Positions 38,201 to 46,791 are shown, numbered from the stretch's first letter. The stretch: DNA of 64,000 bases from Bacillus haynesii (GCF_001969855.1 NZ_MRBL01000018.1:62001-126000), one strand, 5' to 3'. Program-made: numbers and translations. The notes: generated from the sequence alone by a model not told the origin.

Positions 38201-38630
38201 CCTCTTCGATCAGCCCTTCTTTCAACAGCGCTTCAACATGGCTTGTCCCGCCCGTTGTCAGCGCGATGAGACCTTCATGATAGCTTTTGAGCCATTTTTC
38301 CTTGATGCCGGTTTTGGATTTTGACTGCAACACGCTGCTGATTTTCAGCAGGTTTTGGTAGCCTTTGTTTGTTTTCGCCAAAAGAACGAGCGGATATGAA
38401 AGCTCTTCTTTTTCATCCGTTAAAACAGAAGCCGTCAGCCCGATAATCGGCTTGATGCCGCGTTTTTTGCATGATTTATAAAATTCCACCGCCCCGTACA
38501 TGACCTCGTCATCCGTCAGCGCCATTGCGCTGTAGCCCAGCTCTTTGGCTTTGGCCGTGAGATCCTCTACGGAAGCGGCGCTGTTTAATAAGCTGTAACC
38601 GCTGTGTACTTGCAGGTGAACAAAAGGCAT
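35286..38630 (-). CDS. dnaE: DNA polymerase III subunit alpha DnaE
   Basis: Second replicative polymerase of bacilli, extending primers before hand-off to PolC on the lagging strand; error-prone in stress. The 1114 residues hold the PHP domain (VHLQVHSGYSLLNSA, start to about 270), the polymerase palm with GPGRGSAAGSLVAY and MPDIDIDFPDTRRDEVI (catalytic Asp residues), the tandem HhH region (RYSLRAVKGVG) and an OB-fold C-terminus. The start is the ATG at 38630, after AAGGGGTG; 22 upstream in-frame codons are excluded. No exonuclease domain is present, unlike PolC. Confidence 0.98.
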   Translation of the reverse strand: MPFVHLQVHSGYSLLNSAASVEDLTAKAKELGYSAMALTDDEVMYGAVEFYKSCKKRGIKPIIGLTASVLTDEKEELSYPLVLLAKTNKGYQNLLKISSVLQSKSKTGIKEKWLKSYHEGLIALTTGGTSHVEALLKEGLIEEAKDAALRCLSIFGEGSFYLSYQPYKGDPLLSERILELSEHTGIPIAATGDVRYIEKEDAAAYTCLKAIKAGEKLNEDMKAEGDLHLELKPPAEMLDVYRDRPDALENTVKIADRCRVDLSLGQTRLPKYPAPSGKNADDYLAELCFLGLEKRFDAAPREYVERLEYELKVIRDMAFSDYFLIVWDFMKFAHDNGIITGPGRGSAAGSLVAYTLFITDVDPIKHKLLFERFLNPERISMPDIDIDFPDTRRDEVIQYVKNKYGALHVAQIITFGTLAAKAALRDVGRVMGISPKEADQLAKLIPSKPGVTLKEARALSPELGKRLNGSKKLQDIFKTAQKIEGLPRHTSIHAAGVVLSEEPLTNIIPIQEGHDGVYLTQYSMGYLEDLGLLKMDFLGLRNLTLIESIKTLIEKSERVTIDFSAIPYEDEQTFKLLSEGDTTGIFQLESAGMRNVLKRLEPSSLEDIVAVNALYRPGPMENIPLYIERKHGRVPVSYPHEDLADILKDTYGVIVYQEQIMMIASRMAGFRLGEADLLRRAVGKKNKEILDTERNHFISGCLKKGYSEQAANEVYDLIVKFANYGFNRSHAVAYSMIGYQLAYLKAHYPLYFMCGLLTSAIGNEEKLAQYIYEAKGKGLNVLGPSINKSGYPFVVENGALRYSLRAVKGVGISAVKEVYRARKEKPFADLFDFCVRTSVKSVNRKTIEALIFAGAMDEFGENRATLLASVDVALEHAELFAGDNDQLGFFLDEGLTIKPKYAETEEMPLVDLLAHEKETLGIYFSDHPLSVHRKKLDHAGALPIIQLLASSRKKAALGGLLTKMKTIRTKTGQTMAFLELSDESGEMEAVVFPEQFRQLSPILEEGVSLFAEGRLETRNEKRQLIIAAASLVESLHAKKQPSVYIKVEESQHTHDIFKKISSILLEHKGETPVCVYYEKRKQTVQLPESYNIKADHAALYRLKSVVGEKNVVLR

Positions 38631-38718
38631 TTCTGTCACCCCTTCCTTTTTCGAGCCGTCTCTTTTCATTATATGATGGGATCGAATGAGAAACAAATGT
38701 TCTTTCTTTGATCAACAA

Positions 38719-38747
38719 TCATACTTGTCTCTCTTTATCCATATAGT
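38719..38747 (+). promoter_or_regulatory. Sigma-E promoter of ytrH-ytrI
   Basis: TCATACT, 14 nt, CATATAGT: near match to the mother-cell sigma-E consensus KMATATT-N14-CATACANT with exact spacing, about 22 nt before the ytrH start. Confidence 0.75.
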
Positions 38748-38769
38748 GTGATAAGGTGAGGTGATCGGA

Positions 38770-39111
38770 ATGGATCCTGAACAGCCCTTTTTCCCAAACT
38801 TTATCAGCTGTTATTTTATTGCGCTTGGCGTGCTTCTCGGCGGTTGCTTAATCGGGGGGATCGGCGCCTATCTGTCGGGGCAGCCCCCTTTAACGATCAT
38901 TACAAGCCTCGCAAACCGCCTGAAAATCTGGGCGCTGGTTGCGGCAATCGGCGGCACGTTTGATGCGGTCTACAGCTTTGAGAGGGGCATTATTGAAGGC
39001 AATACGAGAGACATCGTAAAGCAGCTTCTCCTGATTCTTTCGGCGATGGGAGGAGCGCAGACCGGTTATCTGATCATCAACTGGCTCACACAGGAGCATC
39101 TTTCCTCATGA
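38770..39111 (+). CDS. ytrH: Sporulation membrane protein YtrH
   Basis: Mother-cell membrane protein needed for efficient sporulation in B. subtilis. The 113 residues have three hydrophobic segments (about 11-34, 47-63, 78-102) and the family stretch KIWALVAAIGGTFDAVYSFERG. The ATG at 38770 has GAGGTG at 6 nt; a GTG 9 nt upstream is part of that site. Its stop overlaps the ytrI start (ATGA). Confidence 0.9.
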   Translation: MDPEQPFFPNFISCYFIALGVLLGGCLIGGIGAYLSGQPPLTIITSLANRLKIWALVAAIGGTFDAVYSFERGIIEGNTRDIVKQLLLILSAMGGAQTGYLIINWLTQEHLSS

Positions 39112-39611
39112 GAATCCCTCCTTATTATAAAAAGCCGGGGTGGCAGCGTTTTTTTGCGGGAATGATGTGCGGAGCCATCATCAGCTGGTTCGTGTTCCTG
39201 TTTACATACGGCACCTTTCAGGAGAAGCAAGTCGTCTTGATAAGGGAACAGAAAGAGCGCATCAATGATTTAAATGACCAGATCACCATTTACCGGGAGG
39301 ACCTTCATAAGCTGAATGAAGATAATAAAAGAAAACTGCTGATTCAAAGCGTCGATGTCAAGCTGATCAACGGCAAGCAATACAAGCTGTCACAGCCCGA
39401 CATGATGAACTTTGAAGAGCATATCCGGGATAACATTTCGGATGTCATCACAAAGGATATCGAAAGCGTCCACCGGACGAAGGAGCTTTTAAAGCGGACA
39501 ATTGAAAATAAAGAGTATACGATAAACGATAAAAAGTACAAGGCGAAAGTCACCGAACTGACGATTTATACGCGGCTTTCCGTTGAAATCAAAATCTCTT
39601 TTTCCGAATAA
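39108..39611 (+). CDS. ytrI: Sporulation membrane protein YtrI
   Basis: Partner of YtrH in the sigma-E regulon. One transmembrane helix (about residues 13-34) follows a short basic N-terminus; then a coiled-coil-like region (about 43-80, KERINDLNDQITIYREDLHK) and a soluble domain predicted to face the intermembrane space. It is 167 residues and starts inside the ytrH stop, so translation is coupled. Confidence 0.88.
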   Translation: MRIPPYYKKPGWQRFFAGMMCGAIISWFVFLFTYGTFQEKQVVLIREQKERINDLNDQITIYREDLHKLNEDNKRKLLIQSVDVKLINGKQYKLSQPDMMNFEEHIRDNISDVITKDIESVHRTKELLKRTIENKEYTINDKKYKAKVTELTIYTRLSVEIKISFSE

Positions 39612-39723
39612 AAATTATGGATTTTTTTTTACGATTTACATGCATTCGTCGCTTTTTTCCATATTTTAATTTAAACTGACAGTAAGTGATATGTAAGTTT
39701 TTTTAAAAAGGGAGGAAAGCAGA

Positions 39724-39903
39724 ATGTACATTTACAGTTACCATCAGCTGGCAAGAGATAAAGTCAACCGGATCAAGCTGGGCTACTCGGCTTATGCGGA
39801 AACCGAAAGTCTCGCGTCCCTTATCAAAAGAGAGTTAAAAGCCCAAAACATCCATGTTTATGAGGATGTAACAGATATCGGATCATGGTTTATACCTGAA
39901 TAA
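39724..39903 (+). CDS. ytzJ: Small protein, YtzJ-like
   Basis: A 59-residue soluble protein starting MYIYSYHQLARDKV and ending SWFIPE. The ribosome site GGGAGG is 8-9 nt before the ATG. Codon use resembles its neighbours, and a terminator follows. It occupies the place of the small gene ytzJ between ytrI and nrnA in B. subtilis, so the name is positional; no function is known. It is too short for most automatic gene calls. Confidence 0.75.
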   Translation: MYIYSYHQLARDKVNRIKLGYSAYAETESLASLIKRELKAQNIHVYEDVTDIGSWFIPE

Positions 39904-39955
39904 ACAGCAGCTGTCGTGCGTAAAATGATCCGCTTACACTTTGCTGCTGTTTACT
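39902..39955 (+). terminator. Terminator after ytzJ
   Basis: AAACAGCAGC / GCTGCTGTTT with a long loop of about 30 nt, then ACTTTTT. It starts at the stop codon. Confidence 0.6.
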
Positions 39956-39995
39956 TTTTCGCAAGATATTATGCAAACGCTTGCAGTTGAACTGC

Positions 39996-40022
39996 ACAAA
40001 AAAAGAGGGATTTCCCCCTCTT
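39996..40022 (-). terminator. Terminator of nrnA
   Basis: Minus strand AAGAGGG / CCCTCTT with a 6-nt loop followed by TTTTTTT. Confidence 0.88.
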
Positions 40023-40965
40023 ATTTGTTTTCTTTGCATATGTGCTCCAAGTCAGCGATGACAAGATCAGCGTCTTTCCAGTCATAGATGGACGCTCCGG
40101 CTGCGAGCGGATGTCCCCCGCCGTTGTATTTTTTAGCGACTTCATTGACAATCGGCCCCTTTGAACGAAGCCTTACCCTGATTTGATCGGCTTCCTCCAC
40201 AAAAAACACCCATGCTTTGATCCCTGAAATATTGCCGAGCGTGCTGACAAGCTGTGAAGCTTCAGACGGCGTAATATTGTATTGATGTAAAATGTCACGG
40301 GTGATGAAAACCGACGCAACACCGTTTTCAGACAGAGAAACATTCTGGTAAATATAGCCGTTCAGCCTCACAACATTTAATTTCGTCTCATATAATTGAT
40401 CAAAAAGCGCCTGTGAAGAAAAAGGATACTCAATCAGCTCTCCGGCATATTTCAATGTCTTTTTTGTTGTGTTCGGAAATAGGAAGCGCCCTGTATCCCC
40501 CACAATGCCGGCATAGATCAGTTCGGCACCCTTTGTCGGAAGCGTCCATCCCGCTTGTTCTTTACCCGCTAAATACAGTTCGTAAATCATCTCGCTCGTC
40601 GAGCTCGCACTCGTATCCACCCATAAAAGGTCGCCGTATTGGTCTTCATTCGGATGATGGTCGATTTTGATCAGCTTGTCGCCCAGGTTGTAGCGAGAAT
40701 CGGAAATTCTCGCTTGATTGGCCGTGTCACAGACGATGACAAGTGCATTTTCATACACCTGATCTTCAATTACATCGGGGGTATACAAAAAAGCGAGGGA
40801 AGGCTCAGGCGCTCCGACCGCGAAAATATTTTTTTCGGGATAGGTTGCCCTCAGGATTTCCGTAAGACCGCATTGAGATCCGTAGGCATCAGGATCCGGT
40901 CTCACATGTCTATGTATAATGATCGTGTCATATAATGATATGGTTCTGATGATTTCTTTTTTCAT
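40021..40965 (-). CDS. nrnA: Nano-RNase / pAp phosphatase NrnA
   Basis: DHH-family phosphoesterase degrading 2-5 nt RNAs and 3'-phosphoadenosine 5'-phosphate. The metal site shows HRHVRPDPDAYGS near residues 18-30, an Asp in VIVCDTAN, and IDHHPNED; the DHHA1 domain ends with YNGGGHPLAAG. The 314 residues match B. subtilis YtqI. It is monocistronic, between ytzJ (convergent) and ytpI (divergent). Confidence 0.96.
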   Translation of the reverse strand: MKKEIIRTISLYDTIIIHRHVRPDPDAYGSQCGLTEILRATYPEKNIFAVGAPEPSLAFLYTPDVIEDQVYENALVIVCDTANQARISDSRYNLGDKLIKIDHHPNEDQYGDLLWVDTSASSTSEMIYELYLAGKEQAGWTLPTKGAELIYAGIVGDTGRFLFPNTTKKTLKYAGELIEYPFSSQALFDQLYETKLNVVRLNGYIYQNVSLSENGVASVFITRDILHQYNITPSEASQLVSTLGNISGIKAWVFFVEEADQIRVRLRSKGPIVNEVAKKYNGGGHPLAAGASIYDWKDADLVIADLEHICKENK

Positions 40966-41113
40966 GACGCGCGCCCCTTCTTTACTTTGTTTTTAACCAT
41001 TAAATCATAATCTGTTGTTGGTGGAAAGTGAAAGTTATGACTTTTTATTGTAGAAAGCGAACCCGATTATGTATACAATGGGTTTGTAAAACTTACAATG
41101 GAGGATGTCGATT

Positions 41114-41416
41114 ATGCCGTTTTTTGTTTTTTTCATTGTGGTTTCAGCGATAGCTTATGTGTATTTCAAAGTAAGGTATGTGCGCACCAAAAAAGCGGTT
41201 GAACGGGAATACTATTCGGCCAAGTCAAGCATGAGTCTGGGCCTGTTTATCATGTTTTTTGGCGCCAATCAGCTGCTTTTAAACCGCGGCACACTGGCTG
41301 TCGTCATCGGCGTTATTTTTATGCTGACCGGGCTCGGGAGCATGTGGGCCGGCTACAAAGCCTATAAGCACTATGTCCCTTTGCTTGCGAAAGAAAACGA
41401 ACGGGAGAACGCATAA
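41114..41416 (+). CDS. ytpI: Small membrane protein YtpI
   Basis: A 100-residue membrane protein of unknown function with three hydrophobic segments (about 2-20, 41-58, 64-82) and a charged tail. The ATG at 41114 has GGAGG 9 nt upstream; an ATG at 41105 directly abuts that site. It matches YtpI by position and by the MPFFVFFIVVSAIAYVY start. Confidence 0.85.
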   Translation: MPFFVFFIVVSAIAYVYFKVRYVRTKKAVEREYYSAKSSMSLGLFIMFFGANQLLLNRGTLAVVIGVIFMLTGLGSMWAGYKAYKHYVPLLAKENERENA

Positions 41417-41417
41417 G

Positions 41418-41444
41418 CAAAAAGAGGGACACTGACCGCGTCCC
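41418..41444 (-). terminator. Terminator after ytoI
   Basis: Minus strand GGGAC / GTCCC with a 9-nt loop, then TCTTTTTG; it may also serve ytpI weakly in the other direction. Confidence 0.75.
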
Positions 41445-42767
41445 TTAGCTTCTTTCCATCAGCTGAACCATCATCATCGCTTTACCGACGAGAGCACCCT
41501 GGTGAAAAACTTCTATATCCATTTTTCCGAACTTTCTCCCGGCTTCGAGAATGTTCGGTTTTATTTCAATGACAGACTCCATTTGCACAGGCTTTAAAAA
41601 ATAAATCGTCATGCTCTCAATCACGAGTTCGCCTTTTTTGCGCGATCGCAAAAAGCGGTTTGCCGCTTCGGTCAAAATCGTCGTAAACACGCCGTAGGAA
41701 ATCGTCCCCAAGTGGTTTGTCATCTGCGGTGTTACTTCGTATTGATAGACCGGAGCCGGCTTATTTTTGTCATTGTCTGATTCTTTGAAACCGCCGGTCA
41801 CGATGTCGTCGAGTTTTTCGCCGACCTGGGGCTGTTTCTGAATCATTTGAAGCGCCTTTAATACATCCTGCCTGCTGATCATGCCGATCAGCTTCTGCCG
41901 CTCGTCAACGACAGGAAGCACTTCGATCCCTTCCCAGACCATCATCTGCGCCGCTGAAGCGACAGACGTTTTGCCGATCACTGTAATCGGGTTTTTCGTC
42001 ATGACTTTTTCAATCAATACAGAGCGGTCATATCCGGCAACATCTTTCGAAGTTAAAATGCCGTGAATTTTCATCTGCTCGTCAACGATGGGAAAGCGTC
42101 CGTGCCCCGTTTCAAAGTTTTTCTCATACCATCTTTCGAGCTTTTCATGAGGTGATAAGCAGACTGTTTTTTCCAAAGGGGTCAAAATATCCTCAACAAG
42201 CACAACTTCTTTTTTGATGAGCTGGTCATAAATCGCCCTGTTGATCATCGCCGCTACAGTAAACGTATCATAGCTTGTAGAAATGACCGGGAGCTCGAGC
42301 CTGTCGGCAAGCTCAATAATCTCCGGCTCCGTGTCAAAACCGCCCGTCACCAGCACGGCAGCACCCGCTTCCAGAGCCTGGCGGTGCGCATCGATCCGGT
42401 TGCCGACAATCAGCAGGTTGCCCGCTCCGGTATATCTCATCATCGCATCAAGCTTCATCGCTCCGATGACGAATTTGTTGAGCGTTTTATGAAGCCCTGC
42501 TTTTCCGCCAAGCACATGGCCGTCAATGACATTGACCACTTCAGCGTATGTCAGCTTTTCAATATTCTCTTTTTTCTTTTGCTCGATCCTGATCGTTCCG
42601 ACCCTTTCGATCGTGCTGACAAATCCCTTATTCTCAGCTTCTTTTATCGCTCTGTAAGCAGTTCCTTCACTGACTTTCATTTCTTTGGCAATCCGCCTGA
42701 CGGAGATTTTTTCGCCAACGGACAAAGAATCAATATATTTTAAAATCTGTTCGTGTTTTGTCGCCAA
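41445..42767 (-). CDS. ytoI: CBS-domain regulator/thioesterase-like protein YtoI
   Basis: A 440-residue multidomain protein. It has an N-terminal helix-turn-helix (about 1-60, ISVRRIAKEMKVSEGTAYRAI), a DRTGG domain (about 65-180), a tandem CBS pair (about 190-310, VMTKNPITVIGKTSV), and a C-terminal hotdog thioesterase-like fold (about 340-435, TISYGVFTTILTEAANR). The ligand and DNA target are unknown; CBS pairs usually bind adenine nucleotides. The start is the TTG at 42767 with AAGGTG 6 nt upstream, giving MATKHEQ as in B. subtilis. Confidence 0.88.
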   Translation of the reverse strand: MATKHEQILKYIDSLSVGEKISVRRIAKEMKVSEGTAYRAIKEAENKGFVSTIERVGTIRIEQKKKENIEKLTYAEVVNVIDGHVLGGKAGLHKTLNKFVIGAMKLDAMMRYTGAGNLLIVGNRIDAHRQALEAGAAVLVTGGFDTEPEIIELADRLELPVISTSYDTFTVAAMINRAIYDQLIKKEVVLVEDILTPLEKTVCLSPHEKLERWYEKNFETGHGRFPIVDEQMKIHGILTSKDVAGYDRSVLIEKVMTKNPITVIGKTSVASAAQMMVWEGIEVLPVVDERQKLIGMISRQDVLKALQMIQKQPQVGEKLDDIVTGGFKESDNDKNKPAPVYQYEVTPQMTNHLGTISYGVFTTILTEAANRFLRSRKKGELVIESMTIYFLKPVQMESVIEIKPNILEAGRKFGKMDIEVFHQGALVGKAMMMVQLMERS

Positions 42768-42859
42768 TCGTTTCACCTTCATCCTCTGACTGCTAGATAT
42801 GTTTATTATAAATCGTTGTGCGATTGAACCGCAATCCGCCTTCGTAACATCATGGCCGC

Positions 42860-43417
42860 CTAAGACTGATCATTCTCCATCAGGAGAAGCGCTTTTTCAA
42901 GCCATGAACAATAGCCGTTTTCCCTCTCAAGCGCCCGGGTCAGTACAAGGTAATGGCCGAAATGAGGCGAGCGGAAAGTTATCGATTCACCCGCTTCACG
43001 CTTCAATTCTTCGAGCTTGGTTTTTAAAAAAGCAGCTTTCTCCTGCCGCTTTTGAAGCTGATCGGCAAAAAGTCTTTTCGCTTCATCAGGTTCCATCGAA
43101 GAGATAAAATAAGCTTTCAGCATAAATTCATCTTTTACCGTATCGGGGGCCGGCTTGAATTCCGTAAGCCACCCGTGAAGTTCACGCTTTCCGGCTTCTG
43201 TGATGGAATACATTTTCTTTTCTAGCTTTGAGCCTTGGATTACCGTTTCATATTCGATAAATCCTTCATCCGTCAGCTTTTTCAGCTCGGGATAAATCTG
43301 GCTGTGTTTGGCGCTCCAAAATTGGCCCAATTCGGCTTTAAAGCGGCTTGTCATATCGTAGCCGCTTAAACTCCCGTGATCAAGGAGCCCCAAAATCGCG
43401 TATTTCAATACCCTCAT
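42860..43417 (-). CDS. padR: PadR-family transcriptional regulator (PadR)
   Basis: Repressor of phenolic-acid decarboxylase in B. subtilis, released by p-coumarate and similar acids. The 185 residues have a winged-helix N-terminus (LSGYDMTSRFKAELGQFWSAKHSQIYPELKKL) and a C-terminal dimerising coiled helix (GHYLVLTRALERENGYCSWLE). Close resemblance to B. subtilis PadR is clear from memory. The ATG at 43417 has GGAGG at 6 nt. In B. subtilis padR is elsewhere; here it sits between ytoI and ytkL, and no padC is in the window. Confidence 0.85.
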   Translation of the reverse strand: MRVLKYAILGLLDHGSLSGYDMTSRFKAELGQFWSAKHSQIYPELKKLTDEGFIEYETVIQGSKLEKKMYSITEAGKRELHGWLTEFKPAPDTVKDEFMLKAYFISSMEPDEAKRLFADQLQKRQEKAAFLKTKLEELKREAGESITFRSPHFGHYLVLTRALERENGYCSWLEKALLLMENDQS

Positions 43418-43448
43418 AATCACCCTCCAAGATGAATCCGATTCCTAC

Positions 43449-43483
43449 ATTATATCATGGTTGACATGTATTGATAGACACAT
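43449..43483 (-). promoter_or_regulatory. padR promoter with ATGT-N10-ACAT dyad
   Basis: A consensus -10 TATAAT lies at 43449-43454 (minus strand). Upstream of it, 43466-43483 forms ATGT-N10-ACAT, close to the PadR-family ATGT-N8-ACAT half-sites but two bases longer. Autoregulation is an inference. Confidence 0.4.
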
Positions 43484-43534
43484 AACCGGTTCAACCGAAA
43501 AAAGGACCCGGATTCGGGCCCTCTAAAAACAAGT

Positions 43535-44221
43535 TTATTTAAATTCGATTGATTCACCGACCTCAAGCACTTTTCCGACTCCGCCAGGAAGGCTGTCCGC
43601 AAATGCATGCGGATCCTGTTCGATGACGGGGAACGTCGAATAGTGAACCGGGACAACCTGTTTCGCCCTGAGCCATTCTGCGGCCAGTTTGGCGTCCTCC
43701 GGGCCCATCGTAAAATTATCGCCGATCGGCAAGAAGGCGAGGTCGATATGATTTAATTCACCGATCAGCTTCATATCTGAGAAAAGCCCTGTGTCGCCGG
43801 CATGAAAAATCGTCCTTCCTTCCACAGTCAGCAGGATCCCCGCCGGCATGCCGGTATAGACGATCTTTTGGCTGTCTTCTTCCGTATAAGCCGATCCGTG
43901 GAAAGCCTGTGTCAGCTTGACTTTGCCAAAATCGAACTGATGGGAGCCGCCGATATGCATCGGATGTACATTCAGGCCTTTCCACCCTAGATAGACCGCG
44001 AGTTCATTCGGAGCTACAACGAGAGAATTGTTTCGCTTGGCGATTTCGACGGTATCGCCGACATGATCGTTATGACCGTGGGTCAGCAAGATGACATCCG
44101 CTTTGACCTCTTCCGGCTTTAAATCGGTTAAAGAATTTCCTGTAATAAACGGATCGAAGATCAACTGATGATTTCCCGTATCAACTGTTACCACTGAATG
44201 ACCATGATATGTCACTTTCAT
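43535..44221 (-). CDS. ytkL: Metallo-beta-lactamase-fold hydrolase YtkL (UPF0173)
   Basis: Predicted metal-dependent hydrolase of unknown substrate. The signature [11 protein letters not shown] (HxHxDH) near residues 50-60, later His in HIGGSHQFD and [11 protein letters not shown], and a C-terminal [10 protein letters not shown] provide the di-metal ligands. From the ATG at 44221 it has 228 residues. It lies between padR and ytkK on the same strand, 32 nt from ytkK. Confidence 0.9.
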   Translation of the reverse strand: MKVTYHGHSVVTVDTGNHQLIFDPFITGNSLTDLKPEEVKADVILLTHGHNDHVGDTVEIAKRNNSLVVAPNELAVYLGWKGLNVHPMHIGGSHQFDFGKVKLTQAFHGSAYTEEDSQKIVYTGMPAGILLTVEGRTIFHAGDTGLFSDMKLIGELNHIDLAFLPIGDNFTMGPEDAKLAAEWLRAKQVVPVHYSTFPVIEQDPHAFADSLPGGVGKVLEVGESIEFK

Positions 44222-44253
44222 CATATCCACCCCTGTTTTTTAATTTCGCACAT

Positions 44254-45015
44254 CTAGAGAGAATGACGGTTAATCACATTCAAGCCGCCTGTCGCTTCAA
44301 TGACTGTTCCCGTAATGTAGTCGGAATGTTCATCGCACAGAAAAGTGATGATCCTTGCGATATCTTCACCGGTTCCCGACCTGCCGATCGGCGTTTCCTC
44401 ATCAAGTGACGCCCTCGCTTCTGAAATCGAGGCCTCTTTCATATCCCCGACGATGTTGCCTGGACAGACCATGTTGGCTGTAATGCCTGAGCCCGCTTCT
44501 TCAATGGCGATCGTTTTTGTTAAAGAAGCCAGCCCTACTTTTGCCGCTCCAAAAGCGGAACGATGCAGCCAGCCCGGCGCATGGTCTGCCCCCTGGAACC
44601 CGTATGTGATGATGCGGCCGAACCGCTGGCGCCTCATGACCGGAACAACCGCTTTAAACAGATGGAAGACAGAGCTTAAGTTGCCTTCAAGCATGTCATA
44701 CCATTCATCATCAGTATAATCTGCGAGCTTTTTTCGTTCAAATATGTATGGGCCGGCATTATTGATCAGAAGATCAATTTTTCCAAACCGTTCAAGAGCG
44801 GCATTCACCATCCGGAGCAGGTCTTCTTTCCTTGTGACATCTCCCTTTACAAACTGCAAACGGTCAAGGGATGACCGCCATTTTTCTTTGAGGCGGCTGA
44901 CAGCTTCTTCGTCCTGCCTGTAATTCACCGTCACTGAGTAGCCTTTTTCAAGTAGGGCTTCCGTCACTTTACGCCCTAAACCTTTTGAACCGGCAGTAAT
45001 TAACGCATGGCGCAC
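44254..45015 (-). CDS. ytkK: Short-chain dehydrogenase/reductase-like protein YtkK
   Basis: A 253-residue SDR-fold protein with the NADP loop TAGSKGLG, NNAGPYIF and a C-terminal GLNVINRH. The catalytic Tyr of the YxxxK motif is replaced by Phe (SAFGAAKVG), as I recall also for B. subtilis YtkK, so normal SDR oxidoreduction is doubtful. The start is GTG at 45015 with GGGAGGG 6 nt before it; the earlier open frame is excluded. It is likely cotranscribed with ytkL. Confidence 0.85.
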   Translation of the reverse strand: MRHALITAGSKGLGRKVTEALLEKGYSVTVNYRQDEEAVSRLKEKWRSSLDRLQFVKGDVTRKEDLLRMVNAALERFGKIDLLINNAGPYIFERKKLADYTDDEWYDMLEGNLSSVFHLFKAVVPVMRRQRFGRIITYGFQGADHAPGWLHRSAFGAAKVGLASLTKTIAIEEAGSGITANMVCPGNIVGDMKEASISEARASLDEETPIGRSGTGEDIARIITFLCDEHSDYITGTVIEATGGLNVINRHSL

Positions 45016-45158
45016 ATCTTTCCCTCCCAGGCATTGGTTCTCGGTATTCGCAAATGATTGCATGAATCTACCTATACTTTACTACAAAACCCTTAGGATA
45101 TCACATTTGGAGCATCGGGAAGTGTCAATCGCTGCTCGAAAACAATCGGCAGACAGAA

Positions 45159-45194
45159 GAAAGCTGGAGCCCGCTGTTACGGGCTCCAGCTTTC
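45159..45194 (-). terminator. Terminator of ytzD
   Basis: Minus strand 15-bp stem GAAAGCTGGAGCCCG / CGGGCTCCAGCTTTC with a 6-nt loop, then TTCTG. Confidence 0.85.
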
Positions 45195-45337
45195 TATTGT
45201 TTATCTGCATCAGCTAACGGCTGTGCGTCATCATGCGCGACAAACCCGCTGAAATAAGCATCAGAGATTTGCTGAACGGTTTCTTTATCCCCGTCGGCAT
45301 CATACATAAATGCGTGTTTTGACTGATCTTGTTTCAT
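45194..45337 (-). CDS. ytzD: Small acidic protein YtzD
   Basis: A 47-residue hydrophilic acidic protein (MKQDQSKHAFMYDADGDKE...). AAGGGG precedes the ATG at 45337 by about 9 nt; the longer upstream frame is non-coding. It follows argH on the same strand, as ytzD does in B. subtilis. Function unknown. Confidence 0.75.
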   Translation of the reverse strand: MKQDQSKHAFMYDADGDKETVQQISDAYFSGFVAHDDAQPLADADKQ

Positions 45338-45411
45338 TGCCACACCCCTTTTCGATTCACAAATATATTTTGCGTATGAAGCCGCACAGTTATGAATCGA
45401 ATCGGGAAGTG

Positions 45412-46791
45412 TTAAAAATTGTTCAAACAATGCTTCGCCTTTTGAATGGCTTCTTCTACTTTTTTGAATCCCGTCCCGCCTTCACTCATTCTTTTTTCGA
45501 CGGCATGGTGCGGGTCGAGCACGATGTAGACGTCTTCTTCAAACAGCCCGCTTGCCTTTTTGAACTCTTCAAACGGCAGGCCGCTGAGATAAATGCCTTT
45601 TTCGATACAGGTGTAGACAAGTTTTCCGACGACTTCGTGCGCCTCTCTGAACGGCATGCCCTTTTTCGCCAGGTAGTCGGCAAGTTCAGTTGCATTTGAA
45701 AAATCCTGCTCCGTTGCTTTTTTCATCATATTTTTGTTCACTGTCATCGTTTTAATCATGCCGGCAAAAATCTCAAGGCTGCCTTCGACCGTTTTCACAG
45801 TATCAAACATACCTTCTTTGTCTTCCTGCAAATCTTTATTGTATGCTAACGGGAGCCCTTTCATCAACGTCAGGAGGCCGATCAGATCACCGTATACGCG
45901 TCCGGTTTTCCCGCGGATGAGCTCCGCCATGTCCGGGTTTTTCTTTTGCGGCATCATGCTGCTTCCCGTAGCATAGGTGTCATCAAGCTCAATGAATTTA
46001 AATTCCTGTGAGCACCAAAGAATGATTTCTTCGGAGAATCTTGACAGATGCATCATCAGAATGCTGCTCGCGCTTAAAAATTCAAGGATGAAATCCCTGT
46101 CGCTGACGCCGTCCAAGCTGTTTTCATATATCGAATCAAAGCCGAGCAAGCCTGCGGAATATTCACGGTCGATCGGAAATGTCGTTCCGGCGAGCGCCCC
46201 GCATCCGAGAGGAGACTTGTTAATCCGCTTGAATGAATCATGATAGCGTTCTTTATCGCGCTCCAGCATCCAGAAGTAAGCCAGCAAATGGTGCGCGAAC
46301 GAGATCGGCTGGGCCCGCTGCAAATGGGTGTATCCCGGCAGTATCGTCTCCACGTGTTCTTCCGCTTTTTCGATAAGTACGTGTTGAAAAGCCGTAATCA
46401 GCCCGATGATGTGCTCAGTGTGCCCTTTTAAATACAGGTGCATATCCGTCGCTACCTGGTCGTTTCGGCTTCTGGCCGTATGAAGCTTTCCGCCGAGAGG
46501 TCCGATTTCGTCAATGAGCATTTTTTCAAGGTTGAGGTGAATATCTTCGTAATCGACTGAAAAATCGAGTTCGTTTTTTTCAGCTTTATGCAAAAGAGAT
46601 GTCAGGCCTTCTTTTATTTTGACCGCTTCTGCTTCGGTTAAAATGCCGCATTTTTCAAGCATGGAAGCATGAGCGAGAGACCCTGCGATATCTTCTTTCA
46701 CGAGCGTTTTGTCAAAGTGGATCGATGCGCCGAACTCATCGACCCATTTTTCCGGTGTTTTTTGGAACCGGCCTCCCCACAGCTTTTTCAT
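45412..46791 (-). CDS. argH: Argininosuccinate lyase
   Basis: Last step of arginine synthesis, splitting argininosuccinate into arginine and fumarate. The fumarase/aspartase-superfamily signature [11 protein letters not shown] is intact, along with [12 protein letters not shown] and the catalytic His region [12 protein letters not shown]. The 459 residues are normal. Its ATG overlaps the argG stop by 4 nt (ATGA), so the pair is coupled. Confidence 0.98.
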   Translation of the reverse strand: MKKLWGGRFQKTPEKWVDEFGASIHFDKTLVKEDIAGSLAHASMLEKCGILTEAEAVKIKEGLTSLLHKAEKNELDFSVDYEDIHLNLEKMLIDEIGPLGGKLHTARSRNDQVATDMHLYLKGHTEHIIGLITAFQHVLIEKAEEHVETILPGYTHLQRAQPISFAHHLLAYFWMLERDKERYHDSFKRINKSPLGCGALAGTTFPIDREYSAGLLGFDSIYENSLDGVSDRDFILEFLSASSILMMHLSRFSEEIILWCSQEFKFIELDDTYATGSSMMPQKKNPDMAELIRGKTGRVYGDLIGLLTLMKGLPLAYNKDLQEDKEGMFDTVKTVEGSLEIFAGMIKTMTVNKNMMKKATEQDFSNATELADYLAKKGMPFREAHEVVGKLVYTCIEKGIYLSGLPFEEFKKASGLFEEDVYIVLDPHHAVEKRMSEGGTGFKKVEEAIQKAKHCLNNF

